NCBI GenBank assembly: GCA_905147135.1
Contig: LR990059.1
Span: 17,073,001-17,137,000 of the forward strand
Length of the DNA stretch: 64,000 nucleotides
Reading direction: 5' to 3'
Origin: Blastobasis lacticolella
Taxonomy: Eukaryota; Arthropoda; Insecta; Lepidoptera; Blastobasidae
A model generated the notes under the pieces. The model saw only the letters and a program-made list of their open reading frames with translations. It was not told where the DNA came from and ran no database searches. Below are positions 32,527 through 45,560 of the stretch, piece after piece. The translations under genes were made by a program, and so were the position numbers. Numbering within the stretch: position 1 is the first letter of the stretch; the number at the start of each line of letters is the position of its first letter.

Positions 32527-34009
32527 CTGCAATAATGGAAGAAATGGATTGAATGGTTACATCATAATCATAATTTTCATTCACATCAACCATTTTGTTA
32601 ATTAATATTGTAGTAGTAGATGTTAAGAGCGTCGGTGGTATAGTGATTAAGTGGTTCAACACAAATAAAAATACGTTGTGAACCTGCATTTTCTCACTTC
32701 CCAAAATTGACCTACTGAGAAGATGACTAACCCAGCAAATGACTTGGAACGAACATGACGTTCTTCTAAATTGACTTCTTCAAGAAAATTACCTGCCTCG
32801 CCAAAAGTCAGTATCCTGCTCCACAATTTTTTCCGAAATATTTTTATTTTACAGAATCTTAGATGTTGTCTCGGAATATAACCCATTAGTTCAACGTCCT
32901 ACATGGCCATCCTCGTTATCATCCAGTTTCCTGCCTTCCCGGTATGTGGTCGCCTATCGAAGACATTTGCCCCTTCACCACTGTTTCTGCGAAGTATGTC
33001 GTTTTCCCTTCGGCAATTCGGTTTTTCGATTCGATGGCTATGTCAGTGACCTTACCGTAGTAATTTCTCCTCCTCCTCTCCTAGTAATAGAACCGGTCAA
33101 TGCATATCTGTTGCGGTTTTCCTGCTGATTTGTTTAACATGTAGTACAAAGGTCTGTCTTGTTGGGTCATCTTGAAACGGGAAGTCGGTGAGCATACGAC
33201 ATACGTAATTGTATGTGACATTACGTAATTTACGGACATGATAACGTCTAGAGAATAATAATGTTGACACGTACAGTCTGGGGCAATCCACAAATATAAT
33301 TCGATTTAATTATGCATCAATTGACTACCAAATTCACTCGATGTTTAGTGCGTATTTTCGCGTATGCATTGCTTGGAAATACATTGTAAATATGTGATAT
33401 ATAAATACGTGACACTTTTTCAATTCGAGTTGTTTATTGTACCGCTAATATGAATCGTTTCGTTGCAAAGTGTTGAGGAAAATAGAGAATATCTTATGAA
33501 ATATTATAGTTTTGCCAAGTATGAAACATGGTCTTAGTATTTATATTTATTCTATGTATCCAATTCGATACAAGGACACTTAGCCCGTTCTATTGTTTAT
33601 AGACTGATTGCTTCGTAATTATCATAATTACTTATTCCACTGGCTTCGTTATTGTATTGTTTGAACTTGTGTACGGTGTGATTGACCTTCCGTTTAGTTT
33701 ATTTTCGAGTTTCTGAGTTTGGAAATCTAGTTTTTACAAAAAATATCCAATGTAGTAATACGTATATTATGTGTTTACAGTCTATAAGTTGGTTAAAATC
33801 GAATTATATTGGTATAATTACTTGAATAAAAAAACGTAATTTACAAAATTACAGAGTGCGATAAGGAAAATGTAACAGCTTATATGCCTCTGGCAGTCGT
33901 CTTTTCCTACAATGGATGGGGTTATTCTACTTTGCGGTCACTGTTCGTCTAAAACCCAGGCGGACGTGGAATGGAATGAGCATGAGTAGCCGTTTTGGCG
34001 GATCATGAT
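32527..34009. other. Region upstream of Ctr1 exon 1
   Basis: AT-rich. Begins with the pyrimidine tract and acceptor of the 5'-UTR exon. Nothing else recognised. If 38,515 is the first exon, this lies in a 6-kb intron. Confidence 0.5.
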
Positions 34010-34655
34010 CCTCATCTCGGCGTAATGTCCCGGTTGCGCTCCCGCTTACGTACGTGAGGGCCCGGGGTCCGCATTCCTACTCTTCCTGGCCCACTTCGCT
34101 CGGTCTTCGGTATCTTTTATGGTTAGGTTGTTGGCACGCACGTCATTCTTGACGACGTCCAGCCATAGCTTCTTCAGCCGACCTCTCCTTCCCGAGCCTG
34201 GCGGAGGTGGCGTGGCCGCTTTGGTGGGTCATAGTCATAGCGCCTAAACTATTCGTTTTATAGGCTTTTACTCTAAGACGTAGACTTAAGCTTACGTAGT
34301 CTATTTACGATTGCAATACCAGTGGTACCACAGATTTACAGTGCAGCACGCCAATGTCTCGGTTGTGAGTAATGTCCGCCTTGACCATGATCCAGGAATT
34401 GGAAGATCAAGTAATTACAGTGGAGCGACTGCCATCTGACCTCCGTGACCCTACTACCAGGGGAACCTGACCAGATTGGATCATGGTTATACATTCATTC
34501 GGCTGAATATGCAGATTTCATCACAATGTTTTTCCTCGCCGTACGAGCGTCGGTTAGTGTTCAAAGTACCTAGTTGTACGTAATGTTTAATGTACATAAC
34601 TGAGAAAAAAGTCAATGGTACATAGCGACACTAATAGGGTTCGAACCCGTCCAAC
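34010..34655 (-). mobile_element. SINE family B split around an RTE LINE fragment
   Basis: 34,010-34,072 is the SINE 3' end (CTCGGCGTAATGTCCCGGTT). 34,075-34,225 on the minus strand reads GRLKKLWLDVVKNDVRANNL and EDRAKWARKSRNADP, a clear RTE C-terminus. 34,350-34,655 is the SINE body and part of the head (GGGTTCGAACCC region at the right end). Confidence 0.75.
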
Positions 34656-35990
34656 TAGCAAAATAGTTTTATAATAATCCTTTATAAGAATGAAATCATT
34701 ATAAAAGAATAGATTTTTACCTTTACTTGCCTTGTATATAACTGCTTTAAAACTAAACATCTTTAAGTGCAATTTGCTTTGTCTAATTTACTTTGAAGAA
34801 TAGCACGTTTAAAAACTTTTATAAGACCATGTTATCTTACAAGCGTGATACATTTCTAAGACATTTCTATAAAGGAATCTTAAAATTATCAACATGGCCA
34901 CAGTAGATATATTGCCTCAGGTTAGGGTTTAAGAAGAGCGAAAGGCTTATAATTAACTACACGAGTGTTAAATAAGATATATCAGCTTGAGACTAATCTT
35001 GAAAGCGGGCAATTGCGCTTTTAATTGTTCTTACAAAGTTTAATTTCATTAACATTTAAATTTCTTAAATTAAATATATTAATAAAATTTCAGAAAGGAT
35101 TTATTATTTATCCACTCTGCCAAGTTGTTCATCAATATAATAGCAAAATATGGCTGTCAAAAAAATTTATTAAATAAAATATTAAAATAAATTATAGGAA
35201 TAAAATAGGAAATACATAAAAATTAACTTTCATGGTTAGGTAGTTTGAAAAGTTTTATAAAATCCGCCGGCACACTTTTTTGGTCTCTTGAACAGATTGC
35301 GATAATACTCTTACATTAAGATCAAGAGAGGAATACAAGGGGCATCACACTTAGGGCGGCAGGAAGATTGTTGTAAGAATAATAAATAAGCTTTTAATGA
35401 AACCATAATACAACAACCATAAGAACAAATTATTTTACAAAGTGCGCCCAATTCCACACCAACAGACGTTAGAAAGTATACAACAGAGTAAAAAAATATG
35501 GTCTTAGGATATTTGTTAGACCAAATTTTACCAGTTAGGCGGTACGAGTCGGCCCTCTTAACTATTAGGTCACCGACGCTCCTAGGAACGCTATCCCTTG
35601 CTGTTTATCCTAGTCTATGTACGATTGCAATAGCAGTGGAACCACAGATGTACAGTGCAGCAGGTATAGTGATTTTCCTAAATGCAGGTGTTCAACTTGC
35701 TACGTTATGCAACGCGGCTTTCACCGCAGGGCTGCCTAGCGCAAGCGCAGCCAGCATCTGCGCTTGAGACAATGGCTCTTACGGCGAGCATTGGAGCATG
35801 CATCAGATTGATGCAATCCCTTAATTGAGATTCGTAAAAAGTTGTGTTCTTACGGAATGAAGTTAACTGTATGATCAATTGATTAATGTGTTTTTCAAAT
35901 AATAATAGCGTGCGTGTACAAGTTATTTATAATCAGAGGCGATTTTCCAAATCGATTTGTTTTAGGCCTTTTAGGTAGGTACTAAGGGTA
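34656..35990. other. Spacer with a SINE B head fragment
   Basis: AT-rich. 35,540-35,585 holds a minus-strand SINE B head fragment (ACTATTAGGTCACCGACGCT). Segments near 34,300 and 35,610 share CAGTGG(T/A)ACCACAGAT.TACA, a small dispersed repeat. No gene seen. Confidence 0.5.
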
Positions 35991-36045
35991 CGGTCAATTC
36001 TGGCAGTAGCCGGGATTGACCGCTCGGATGATGATGATGATGAGG
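35991..36045 (+). mobile_element. RTE LINE tail fragment with GATGAT repeat
   Basis: CTGGCAGTAGCCGGGATTGA, then CCGCTCGGATGATGATGATG, matching the ends of the 25,019 and 40,100 copies. Confidence 0.6.
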
Positions 36046-36734
36046 TAGGTACTAAGGGTAAACGAAATTGATGAACGTTTCGGATGAGGAAAAATTGATG
36101 TGGTTTTCCTCCTTAATATACTTCTACAGTAAACAATATGTTCACCTTCATGAAAACCGAAAATAACTACATATATGATACATAAACTGTTTATTGCACC
36201 ACAAAAGTTATTAAAATTAGCTTGAAGTAGTTGTGGCGAAGACGGCCTTATCACTACAAGCGATCTCTCAGGCCAGCAGAGGCATATCACGAGAGAAAGA
36301 GAAAGAAATGAAACAAAAGTTAGACAAGCACCAAAACCTAACGACAAGGACAAATTTTAGAACCGTAGTATTTGGATTACTGACTTATCTAAAATATTAT
36401 AGATATCATTTAAATCCTAACCGGGTATTGCCTAGATCGTCGTGAATGAATGCAACAAAGTGTCATTGGCACGGTTTCTCACGGTTGCGCAGTTCCTCAG
36501 AAAACCCCCGCATAGGTACTTATTAAAAGCCACTATCGCTAATTTCTTCCTCATTAGTGTACTTAATATTATTCTAATCTAATTAGATATCCATTATCTA
36601 GGTATGCGTAGCTTAGGATCGTTTCGGTGGCAATGATTGTTGTTTACCTATATAATGTTGTATCGACCACTTAACTACAGCTAATCTGCCAGATTAAGGT
36701 CAACTTCTCTGAGTCTCAATATTCTAATATCATC

Positions 36735-36840
36735 ATCGTCATCCTAGCGGTCAATTCCAGCTTCCGCGAGGGTCGTCTTTCCTCCTCTTTCTTTTCCATT
36801 TCGCTCGGCCTTCGGCATCCTCGCGGCATAAGCCGTTGGA
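36735..36840 (-). mobile_element. RTE LINE tail, inverted
   Basis: CATTTCGCTCGGCCTTCGGC on the plus strand is the complement of the EDAEDRAKW coding stretch, followed by the CATCATCGTCATCC tail. Confidence 0.62.
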
Positions 36841-37814
36841 AAATATATCAAATAAGTGAGTTATATTACAATAGTTATCTTACTTTACAATAGGTACAAA
36901 ACTACTCATTTTAACGCTGTGTAAATTATTAAAATCGCAAAAGAGTAAAGTACATATCAGCGTATTTAGTTAATTGTGCTGAACATGACCTTTGTTGGCA
37001 TAATTACGGTGCATTTACAATTCGAGGTTTGATAATCTCGTGCACGAAATTGTGTTTGGTTGGGATTTTTGGTAGCTATTGTTATTTATAGCAATTCACA
37101 AACACGTATTATTTGCAGGCATTATCTAACTATTGTTAGAACACTTGACATGCATTTGTGGGTTCAATGCACCGTTGTTATGGAACTGTGGATAAATTGG
37201 CTGTTGATCATGCAGAAGTGTCCACATTTGGTTGATTTCTGTGTATTAAAGTGTTTTAATCTATAGGTAATATGGTTGATTTCTGTTCAGGCCCTACATT
37301 GACATATTCCATTGTCGTGGGCACCTTTTGACTTGAATTTCTACCGCGTTGTTCACGTTTGACAGGCATGTTCCGAAAAAGACATAGGTATCAACCATTT
37401 TGTGTGTTATAGGTACGATATTAGTAAATGGAATGGGTCCACCCTAAAAAGCTAGTCTTACCTACGTACAGATACATTTTTTGTAGTAGATAATAGGTGA
37501 CCTTAACAGTGTGGTTGTTGGCATGAAGAGCATAACAAAAAAAGAGCACTATGCGCTAGCTACTAATCCGGATTGTACCGGATAACCTGTTATTGCTGCG
37601 GCAGCGACCTCGCCGCGAGCTGCGCGGGCGCCCTTTTTTGCCGCGCTGCAATTTGTGCAGGTTATTGACAAAATCACTTTCGCTCTTTCAACAGCCCAAT
37701 GTTGTCCACTGTTGAGTTGTACTCCTCCTTCCTCTTTATTTTTTGCTAAGTTGGGTCAGCCTGAAGGCACCGAATATTGAAAATAAGTGAAGGCGCGGTT
37801 TTGTTTTTTTATTT
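36841..37814. other. Spacer, no gene seen
   Basis: AT-rich except for a short CpG-rich patch at about 37,600-37,660 (GCGGCAGCGACCTCGCCGCG). No coding exon or repeat family recognised. Confidence 0.45.
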
Positions 37815-38290
37815 AGACTAGCCAGGCAGTTTGCCGGGTGGTAAGTGACAATGCGGCCGAAGATGGAGCGTGCCTGTCTAGGAACAGCCTATTCACTCTA
37901 GCCTTAAAGGCGTCCAAGTTATAATGATCAGGAAACACGCTCACAGGCAACGTTTTCCATAATATTCTGTCTCCGTGTCTTATTAAATAGCGTGTACATA
38001 TTAATTAGGCAAATCACCCACATTTTTAGTGAAGAGAGGTAGGCCATAGAGCGGTATCCCGTTCGAATTGGATCCGCCCGACTGGGGATGTACCTCTACC
38101 TGACAGAATACTGCAGCCAAACCAGTTGCAGCCAGGTTTCCAGTGTTCCATGGGGTAGGGGCTAGGGGAACCTTATTTTTCTATGAGGGGAACCGTGGCT
38201 TCGTCAGTGGAGGAGGGTTATAGACTATAACGCACTTTCCATCAGGCCATCAGGTCGCCCGCATGCCTGTTTACCTACCGCATAACATAA
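37815..38290 (-). mobile_element. CR1/jockey-like LINE 3' end
   Basis: On the minus strand near 37,815-37,980 one frame reads [18 protein letters not shown], then [16 protein letters not shown], the standard RT C-terminus. The right edge includes CATCAGGTCGCCCGCATGCC, a LINE-tail motif, so it may be two overlapping fragments. Confidence 0.68.
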
Positions 38291-38514
38291 AAAACATCTT
38301 CGGTTTAAAATTGTGTAGGGCGTATTTTTATTTCATTGTATTTTTCGGTTTCGAGTTTAGTTAGTTAAGAAAGCTAAAAAAGAGTCAATTTACAGTCAAA
38401 CAGAACTCCTTTTAAAAATCAAGTATTGACTCTTATGAACATTCCATTCCATTGAAATCGATCAGCTGTGGCGGGCGCATGGCGTAAACACCGGCGTGTG
38501 CGCAGCCCGCTCAC

Positions 38515-38569
38515 CTTGAGGCGGCTCCGGCCGACAACAATGTACACACGAAACGCTTTTGCTTTTATA
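38515..38569 (-). promoter_or_regulatory. Candidate minus-strand core promoter and noncoding first exon (possibly Ctr1)
   Basis: On the minus strand: TATAAAAG (38,569-38,562), then about 25-30 nt to GTGTACATTG, then a GC-rich stretch GGCCGGAGCCGCCTCAAG ending at a good donor, AAG|GTGAGC (38,515). The Ctr1 coding exon has an open acceptor at 32,526 on the same strand, so the two could be joined by a 6-kb intron. The core metal-response pattern TGCGCAC (38,504-38,498) lies just inside the intron, but this short motif can occur by chance. Confidence 0.33.
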
Positions 38570-39424
38570 TTACTGTTTAGGGACCCAATTTTGATATGAT
38601 TTAGATATTATTGGGTTGTACAGTAGGGCGTTAATATGTAATATATGTGCGTATTTTACATAACATGTGATTTAAAATTACAGGGTTTAAGGAAAAAAAT
38701 ACATAACGGGAAATATTACATTTGTTTGTCATACAGGAAATTGAAAAAATTGTTGTTTGTTTATGCCGCCAAAGAGTACTAGTATTAGTAGATGGGCTCG
38801 GACGAACGGTCAATTCAAATATACGGTAGTCCCGTAACTACGATTGTCCTGTGATGGTCTTATTAAAATATAGGTCACGACCAAAATGATAGCTGCAAAC
38901 TATAGTACAGTTATCCAGCCTATAAATAATGCACATCAGCTAGTTTCGGATTCGTCCGGATTTAGTCGGGTGCGACAGAGACGACGATCTACGAAGCCGA
39001 TCAAGCCAATGGGAATTATTTACCTTCGACATATGTAGTTATTTTGTGATTAAATCACCACCAGCCTGATCAGTGCATGGTTTGGAATGGTCTCATTCGC
39101 TCCCGTGGGTAGCAGAACGACGTTGGCCACTCCCTCAGGTGGATTGTCTAACCGTGAAAACAAAGTCTGCCCACTGTTAGATATGAGACTAAATACGTAA
39201 AAACAATTAGTCACACATCCTTGAGAAAGAATTTTAATAACAACGAAAGGGACTTCCTGTAATCTCTCGGTCCTTGGCAGCGATTAGGCCGCATTATCAG
39301 ATTCCTAATCCATTGTTTGTTTTATAGATCGATATCTATTTATGTAAGTATGTAAACCATAACGCAAGTAACCAATATCTGATACCTGCAGTAAAATTCA
39401 GAACCAAAGGTTACTGAATTTGTA

Positions 39425-39545
39425 ACCACGGTCCAATTCCCCTGTTAACAGAGTCAGATGGCAGTCGCTCCACTGCAATTGACAGACGGACCCTGGGCTA
39501 CTGCGCGCGAAAGTCAACCCGGGATATTGACTTCAAGATGATAAT
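39425..39545 (+). mobile_element. SINE family B 3' fragment
   Basis: TTCCCCTGTTAACAGAGTCA, then GTCGCTCCACTGCAATT and the 3' end CTTCAAGATGATAATT. Confidence 0.65.
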
Positions 39546-40099
39546 TAGTAGCTACAGAATGAACAGCACCCCAACATACATTAAATGCATCATGGTGAGA
39601 CCTGTTACTCTGCGGCTGACTGTACTTACATCCGAACTACGGGTTGAGAAGCTAGCTCCGCTGTTACAACTTACAAGCCACGATTTCAATGCAGGTTATC
39701 CTCATATTATGCATATGAGCTCACGATTTACAAACGCTGGTCAGTGTCAAGGGTGCGCGCGCGCACGCGGCACGTAAGGATGCGCGGCGCCGTGACGTCA
39801 GCAGCGACTCGTTCGCAGACATCATCGTGTTGTTATTGCTTTTGTAACTTGTACTAAGTTATAGATGTATTGTCGTTACTGAAGCTATGATATCACAGAC
39901 TATTTGTTTATGTCAAAATCTTTGTATGATATGAAATTTATTTGAGACATTGCAGAAAAGATTGAAGAGGCTCACTGGCGATGGTTTGGTCACAAGATCC
40001 TTGCGTAAGACCCCTGGATACGTAAGAAATACCTAATCCTGCCGGTATCAGGATAAAAGTTCTATGGGAGGCCCAGTAATGGATTTATATAGCTGAGTC

Positions 40100-40235
40100 G
40101 GATGCAAGAGCCGCGGCATACGACGTGAGGTTGATGATGACCGGGCGAAATGCTGAGGGCGGAGAGGATAGCGAACCGAGCGAAACCTGGCAGAAGCCAG
40201 CATTGACCACCTGGACGATGATTATGAGGAACATG
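40100..40235 (+). mobile_element. RTE LINE tail, decayed
   Basis: GCAAGAGCCGCGGCATACGA, then ACCGGGCGAAATG and CCTGGCAGAAGCCAGCATTG, ending in a GATGATTATGA stretch. Confidence 0.6.
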
Positions 40236-42054
40236 AAAATAATAAGTAGCCTAAAGTTCATAAAGACCATATTTGGCAACTCATGGAAATAAAACGGGCT
40301 CTACATCAAAGAGACTTAATAAATCTGTTTTTTGAATACTTTAGCTCGATGGAAATAAATTATTGTGTAGTCATTACAGAGTTTCAATATTTATACATTC
40401 ACGAGATTGTAATTTCAATGTTTGCAATCGAAAAGATAATTAGAAGTGAAGTTAATATTACAATGGTGTCAAATAACATTAGGAAGCTAGTACGGAAGGT
40501 TATAACTAGGTAGGATAATGAATACTATGATTAATATGTTATGGCAATCGAATAATAACATAAGACTATTCAAAAGGCAGTAGGAGTTCTATTTATGTTA
40601 TATTTTATGTAAAGAGCTTTTGGAAGGCTTGGTGAGCTATAGAGGTACCTATACGATATAGAATGTAATCTAAGTACCAGCTTTTGGCCGGGACTTCGTG
40701 TCTAGTTCCCGCGGGAACTACATTAAACTTCGGGTTACACTTCTAGAGTTATATGGAATTATACGGTACTATTTTTTTTTGCCTGCGACTTCTGCGAAAG
40801 ACTATGTCTATGTTACTCGCTGATAATGTAGCTTTCTATAGGTGAAAGATCTTTTAAAATCGGCCGAGAAGTTTTTGAGTTTAGCCATTACAAACACACA
40901 AACATACAATGTAATCTTTTCTCTTTATAATATTATTCTATTTAGTTCACAGTATTACAGCATATAAATTATGTTTAGAAATGTTAACATTATGAAGTTG
41001 CAATGCCAATTACAAAACTGCAATTTATAATTTGGTGATTAATATAGCTAATACACCACATCAAATACAATAAAATCATAATAAAATTAAAAACTTAAGA
41101 TTCTCTTTATGTGTGTGTATAAGTATAGATAATAGTTTAATACTTTATGCCCTGTTCCCGCTGGAACTACGTTGACTTTCAGGTAAAATATCTAGAATAC
41201 TATGGAATCATAAAATATATTAGATATAATACTACAAAATTTCAACAAATTCCGTACAGTATTTGCGTGAAGGAGTAACACATATCCAAACATTCATCTA
41301 ATAGAAACTAACCTTATACTTCGTCTCAAAACCTGTTAGCACACAAAAACAACTATTCCCGGTTGGTCTATCGATTACGCTCGTTACGTAGATTGTTCTA
41401 GAGGCGATTTCCGGGGCCTGGACAGCCAATTTAGCTGTTAGTGGTTAGCCTAGAGTCTAGACATAATTCGCTGGTACCGGCAGCCTAGGCAGTGTTTGAG
41501 CCTGGGGGAGATCTACATGACGGTAGCTTGTTGTCGATGTAAATGTCCCTGGGAAGCTGTGTTAAAATGTTTGTTATCTACTTACATTTGGACTTTTGTA
41601 GGTACTAGGTACTTTTGAATTCTAAAAACTTTTAGGTATCATTAGCCATAGAGACCGACAAGTTAGCTACCTGTACGGAAGAGTGATATTATTTTATTTT
41701 CGACCTCTGTGTCATTTACACCTATAGACGCGCCGAAACACAAGATTGTAATTGGCACATATACAAATAGTGCGACCTATTTATCTGACCAGGTATCGCT
41801 GACTTTAACCACCGGGTCAAATAAGTTCGTGGCACTCTAGATATTTTTCAACAAAGCTAATCTTACGCATTGAATCGGATCCGATCCCCATTGGATCGGA
41901 ATATCCGAGTAATTGTTGTCTGAGGACGGTTTAAGGACTGGAAACGTCCAGGAACTTTAGTTCTTAGAAGTTACTCTTTATCTTATAGAACTTACTATTT
42001 AAGATAGTAACTTTATAGGAGCACCCACCTGGAGAGCTTGCTCGTTCCTCGGGC
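40236..42054. other. AT-rich spacer with two copies of a short repeat
   Basis: CCCGCGGGAACTAC (about 40,708) and CCCGCTGGAACTAC (about 41,157) each begin a similar roughly 100-bp block with CTAGA(G/A)T.(A/C)TATGGAAT. No coding exon seen. Confidence 0.5.
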
Positions 42055-42250
42055 AAAGGATAAATTGCTACCCAATGAGGCAACGCAGCCAGCTTTAACT
42101 GTTCCCAATAGTCTTTCCAGCCAAATTTTCGGACATAAGTCATTTCCTAGGCCACAAAACTTCAATGAAACACAGCACACAATATAATCTATTTTCCAAT
42201 AATGATTGATTAACTATTGTAATTTAAATACTAAACAACATAATGAAACT
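42055..42250 (+). mobile_element. Jockey-like LINE 3' end, decayed
   Basis: GAGGCAACGCAGCCAGCTTT matches 27,495-27,520 (GNAAS coding), followed by a T/A-rich 3' UTR with ATTGTAATTTAAA. Confidence 0.55.
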
Positions 42251-43523
42251 AACATAAGGATAAGAAATAAAATGTAATAATAACGTTTTTTCTGAAGGCA
42301 AATTGCCATTTTTACCGTCATCCGAGCATTAAATTGCGTAATTAATCATAATGCGAGTACTATTGTTCCAAGTCTTATTATTATTATTATATACGGATAC
42401 ACTAGCAGTTAATGCTGACACGTGTATATCACTGCATTCACTGCACTTTTTCGCCTTACTTCGTTCGCTTTTTGGTTGCGCGGCCGAGCCAACCTTGGTC
42501 GGACGTTCGACCCGCGTTAGTATCAACTGTCTAGCGGTCTCCTATATCGGTCGTATGTAGCTTCCTTTATCAGTGGACAATGATAACTGTGATTGAAACT
42601 TATACTATTATAATGAGGAGAAAAGATTTGATTATTTGTATGTACTGTTAAATCGAGAACATGGCCCAACTCTTGGTCCAACAACGCATGACGTTAGACG
42701 ATATAGATGCCACCAACTTTATGCAGAGAATTTAGAGATACCTAGGGAAATCGGTATAATATAACCCAAGGTATCCTAATGTTGTATGTATGCGCGTAAC
42801 TTCAGAAAGGCTGCATCTATTTCACAATTCTGTTGTGTTGTTTTTGTAATTGTCAGGAGTGAGTACGGGACCCTACAAGTGTACGTAGGAAAGTGGTAAA
42901 TTGATACCACACGAACGAAGACGCACCGGGCAGCTAGTGTTAAATAGAAACCCCTCAGCATACATTAAGTGCGTGCTGGGGTTGTCTGTTCATTCTACGG
43001 GTGACTGTACATGGTGCGTATCGGTATTCGGTGCTTGCGACACCTGGATGAGCTGGTTAAATGATCCCTTTGTTTTCCGTAGTTTTTATTATGCTTGATA
43101 AGAGATTAATTAACCCTATTTCAATAAACAATGTTTAAGTTTGAGTTTGAAACCGCGTGAAATCCGATGAAATTGTGTCATTTGGAACCCTCTCTTTATC
43201 TAACTCTCTCATTTAACAGTCAACTGTCACTGTTGTTGATATTTACTTGCCAGCCGTTTAGCTACAGTTACTAACTAGATAGATTTGTTACGAATACATC
43301 CTTTTCGAAACCTAAATTATTATGGGAAAGGAACTAAAGTGAACAACGGCAGTGGAGCAGGATTGCAAACATAAACAGACGCAGCGTAGTAAACATTCGA
43401 CTAATATCCTTCGATGCACGCATCACGGATCACGATCCGTGGTGTGCGCAAGCGCATCCCAACATAAGTTATCGTTATCGATGCTATGTTTACTATCCGT
43501 ACCAGAGTACAAGACATCATCAT
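42251..43523. other. Spacer, no gene seen
   Basis: AT-rich with small palindromic patches (CATCACGGATCACGATCCGT near 43,421). No coding exon recognised. Confidence 0.42.
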
Positions 43524-43776
43524 CATCTTGGCGCTAATGTCCCCGTTGTGCTGTCGCGCACGAGGCTCCGGGGTCCGTCTTGACCATGATCTAGGACTTG
43601 GCAGATCAGATAATTACACTGGAGCGACTGCCGTCTGACCCTGTTGGGGAAGCTGAACAGATTGGATCATGGTCTCACATTCAGTCGCTTGAATGTGCAC
43701 GATTCATCACGATGTTTTCTCTCACCGTAAGAGCATCAGATTGTGTTTTACTAATGTACATAACTCAGAAAAGATA
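43524..43776 (-). mobile_element. SINE family B, head-truncated
   Basis: Body and 3' end intact (CATCATCTTGGCGCTAATGT; GAGCGACTGCCGTCTGACCC; TACATAACTCAGAAAAGATA). It stops at the edge of the tRNA-like head. Confidence 0.8.
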
Positions 43777-45370
43777 CATTGGTACAATTTTTTTGGACAT
43801 TGTTACGTCCCATAATTCTGACCCGCGCATTTTTTTCTGAAGTTTCTTCACACGGCTTTTTTACAGTTTTATTTGTATAAATGGATTATTATATCAGAAC
43901 TACTCTCTACATTTTCGTGAAAAGCAATTTTTACGAGTATAATGAAATTGGATTGACAATTTTATGTACTTAAAGAATGTTATTCTACACTCACGACATC
44001 GTTGCTGGCTTCCGATTCGTTATTGGCCGTTTATAAACGTTTGTCGGCTGTCACCGGTGCGCCGGCGCACACGACACTGTTTCGAAAAACAGGACGCCGT
44101 GTTATGAGTTAAAATGCAGGGTTTACACTAAATAAAGTGGGTACAGTTTACTAACTGGAGTATCCGTTGCGTTCGGACGAGTTTCTGTGTGTTTTACTCG
44201 AACCTACGTATAATTTGTTGCTCGACCGTCGTCCAGGACATCTGGAACCTAAGGCGAATGGGATGGGATGCGGTGTTGGCCTTTGAGGTACAGTACAAGT
44301 GTATAAGCACAACCACTTCAAGAAGAAATTATTTTGCAGCTACAGCAGCATACAGGCATTTGACATTATGTATCTTTAAATTTTTTTGATTATTTTTAAA
44401 TAGTGACATTTATTTTACATTTTTGACATTGACCTATTATTGACCTAAATGTATGGTCATTGTCTGATATAATTTTTTTTAATTTAATTTAATTTATGTG
44501 ACGATGCGACTAAGGATGAAACAAGCTTGCCTAGACGAGTTACTTACGCCTTACATGCAAGTCATAATATACCTATATCAGTAAGAAAAGAACAGAAGGC
44601 AGTATTTAGAGCTAGTCACCAGCCGTGGCGAATCTAGTGCCAAAGGCAAACAAGTCAGCCATTTATGTTTTGCGTTTCTCCCGATTCGCCACGATGGCTG
44701 CGTATGCGCAGAACTGACATCGTTCTCAACTTTGAGTCTATGAGTCACTTTATTGATGTACTGGAATTACTGGAAATGTGCCTTTGAATCAATTAACACA
44801 AAGCCAAATGTGTTTGTTAAAAAATGTTAATTTGAGTTTAGTGGTTTAGTAGGTTTGAGGAGTATGTAGTACGGAATGAAAGAGCTGCGCTAACTTGGCT
44901 AAGACAGGGTTTGTCTAATGAAGACGACAAATATACATTATATTTCATCTTTACTAATGTCTTTGTACTTTGTATCTCTGTATGTAATACTCAATACTTA
45001 AATGTGAATTAATGTATGAACTCAAAAACTACTGGACCGAAGCTACGTTATACCCGGATAACGTAGGCTATATTTTATCCCGGTAAAATAATAGGTACCG
45101 GCCGGAAGGTTGATTGTTTTCAGAGATTCAAACTGCGCGCAGGGGAAAGCCGCTGCAAACGCCTAGTGTAATATGTTTACAACCATCGGTAAAATAAAAT
45201 TCAGGTGAAAATACTAATTTACTGTATTGACAATGATCTGCCAAAACACTTTGGATACAATTGTGGAAAAAAAAACATGAGAGAGCGGTGCCAAGCGGTG
45301 CTAATTGGTACCGTTATTTCGTGTTTTAGTTACCTATTTATTTTTTGAGGAAGACATGAAACAAAAGCGG
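43777..45370. other. Spacer with a small hairpin
   Basis: 44,629-44,700 pairs AGCCGTGGCGAATC with GATTCGCCACGATGGCT, a likely short MITE. A CpG-rich patch lies at 44,045-44,110. No coding exon recognised. Confidence 0.45.
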
Positions 45371-45560
45371 CATTGGTCTAGTTGCAGCGTGCTTGCGAGA
45401 CCGATAATTAAGGTTAAGCAACGCTCCCAGAGTCTGGGATCTGGATGGGTGACCGGTTCAAATTAGGCCAGTTGAACGGGTACTTTTAATATTGTACGTC
45501 CGAAATGGACAACACTGTACTTAATAAGAAATAATTGTCAGTGTCGTACAATAAAATATT
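45371..45560 (+). mobile_element. SINE-like element with 5S-rRNA-like internal promoter
   Basis: AAGGTTAAGCAACGCTCCCA (45,411 on) and GGATCTGGATGGGTGACCGG (about 45,438-45,457) correspond to the A-box, intermediate and C-box region of 5S rRNA genes. The flanks do not match 5S rRNA. A body follows that ends in (ATT)n at about 45,552-45,566. This is the layout of 5S-derived (SINE3-like) elements; a single copy is seen here. Confidence 0.65.

Noticed and set aside
35498..35767. 89-codon hydrophobic frame
   Set aside because: It overlaps a SINE B head fragment and a small dispersed repeat; no recognisable family.
45400..45465. Functional 5S rRNA gene
   Set aside because: Only the internal control region matches; flanking 5S sequence is absent.
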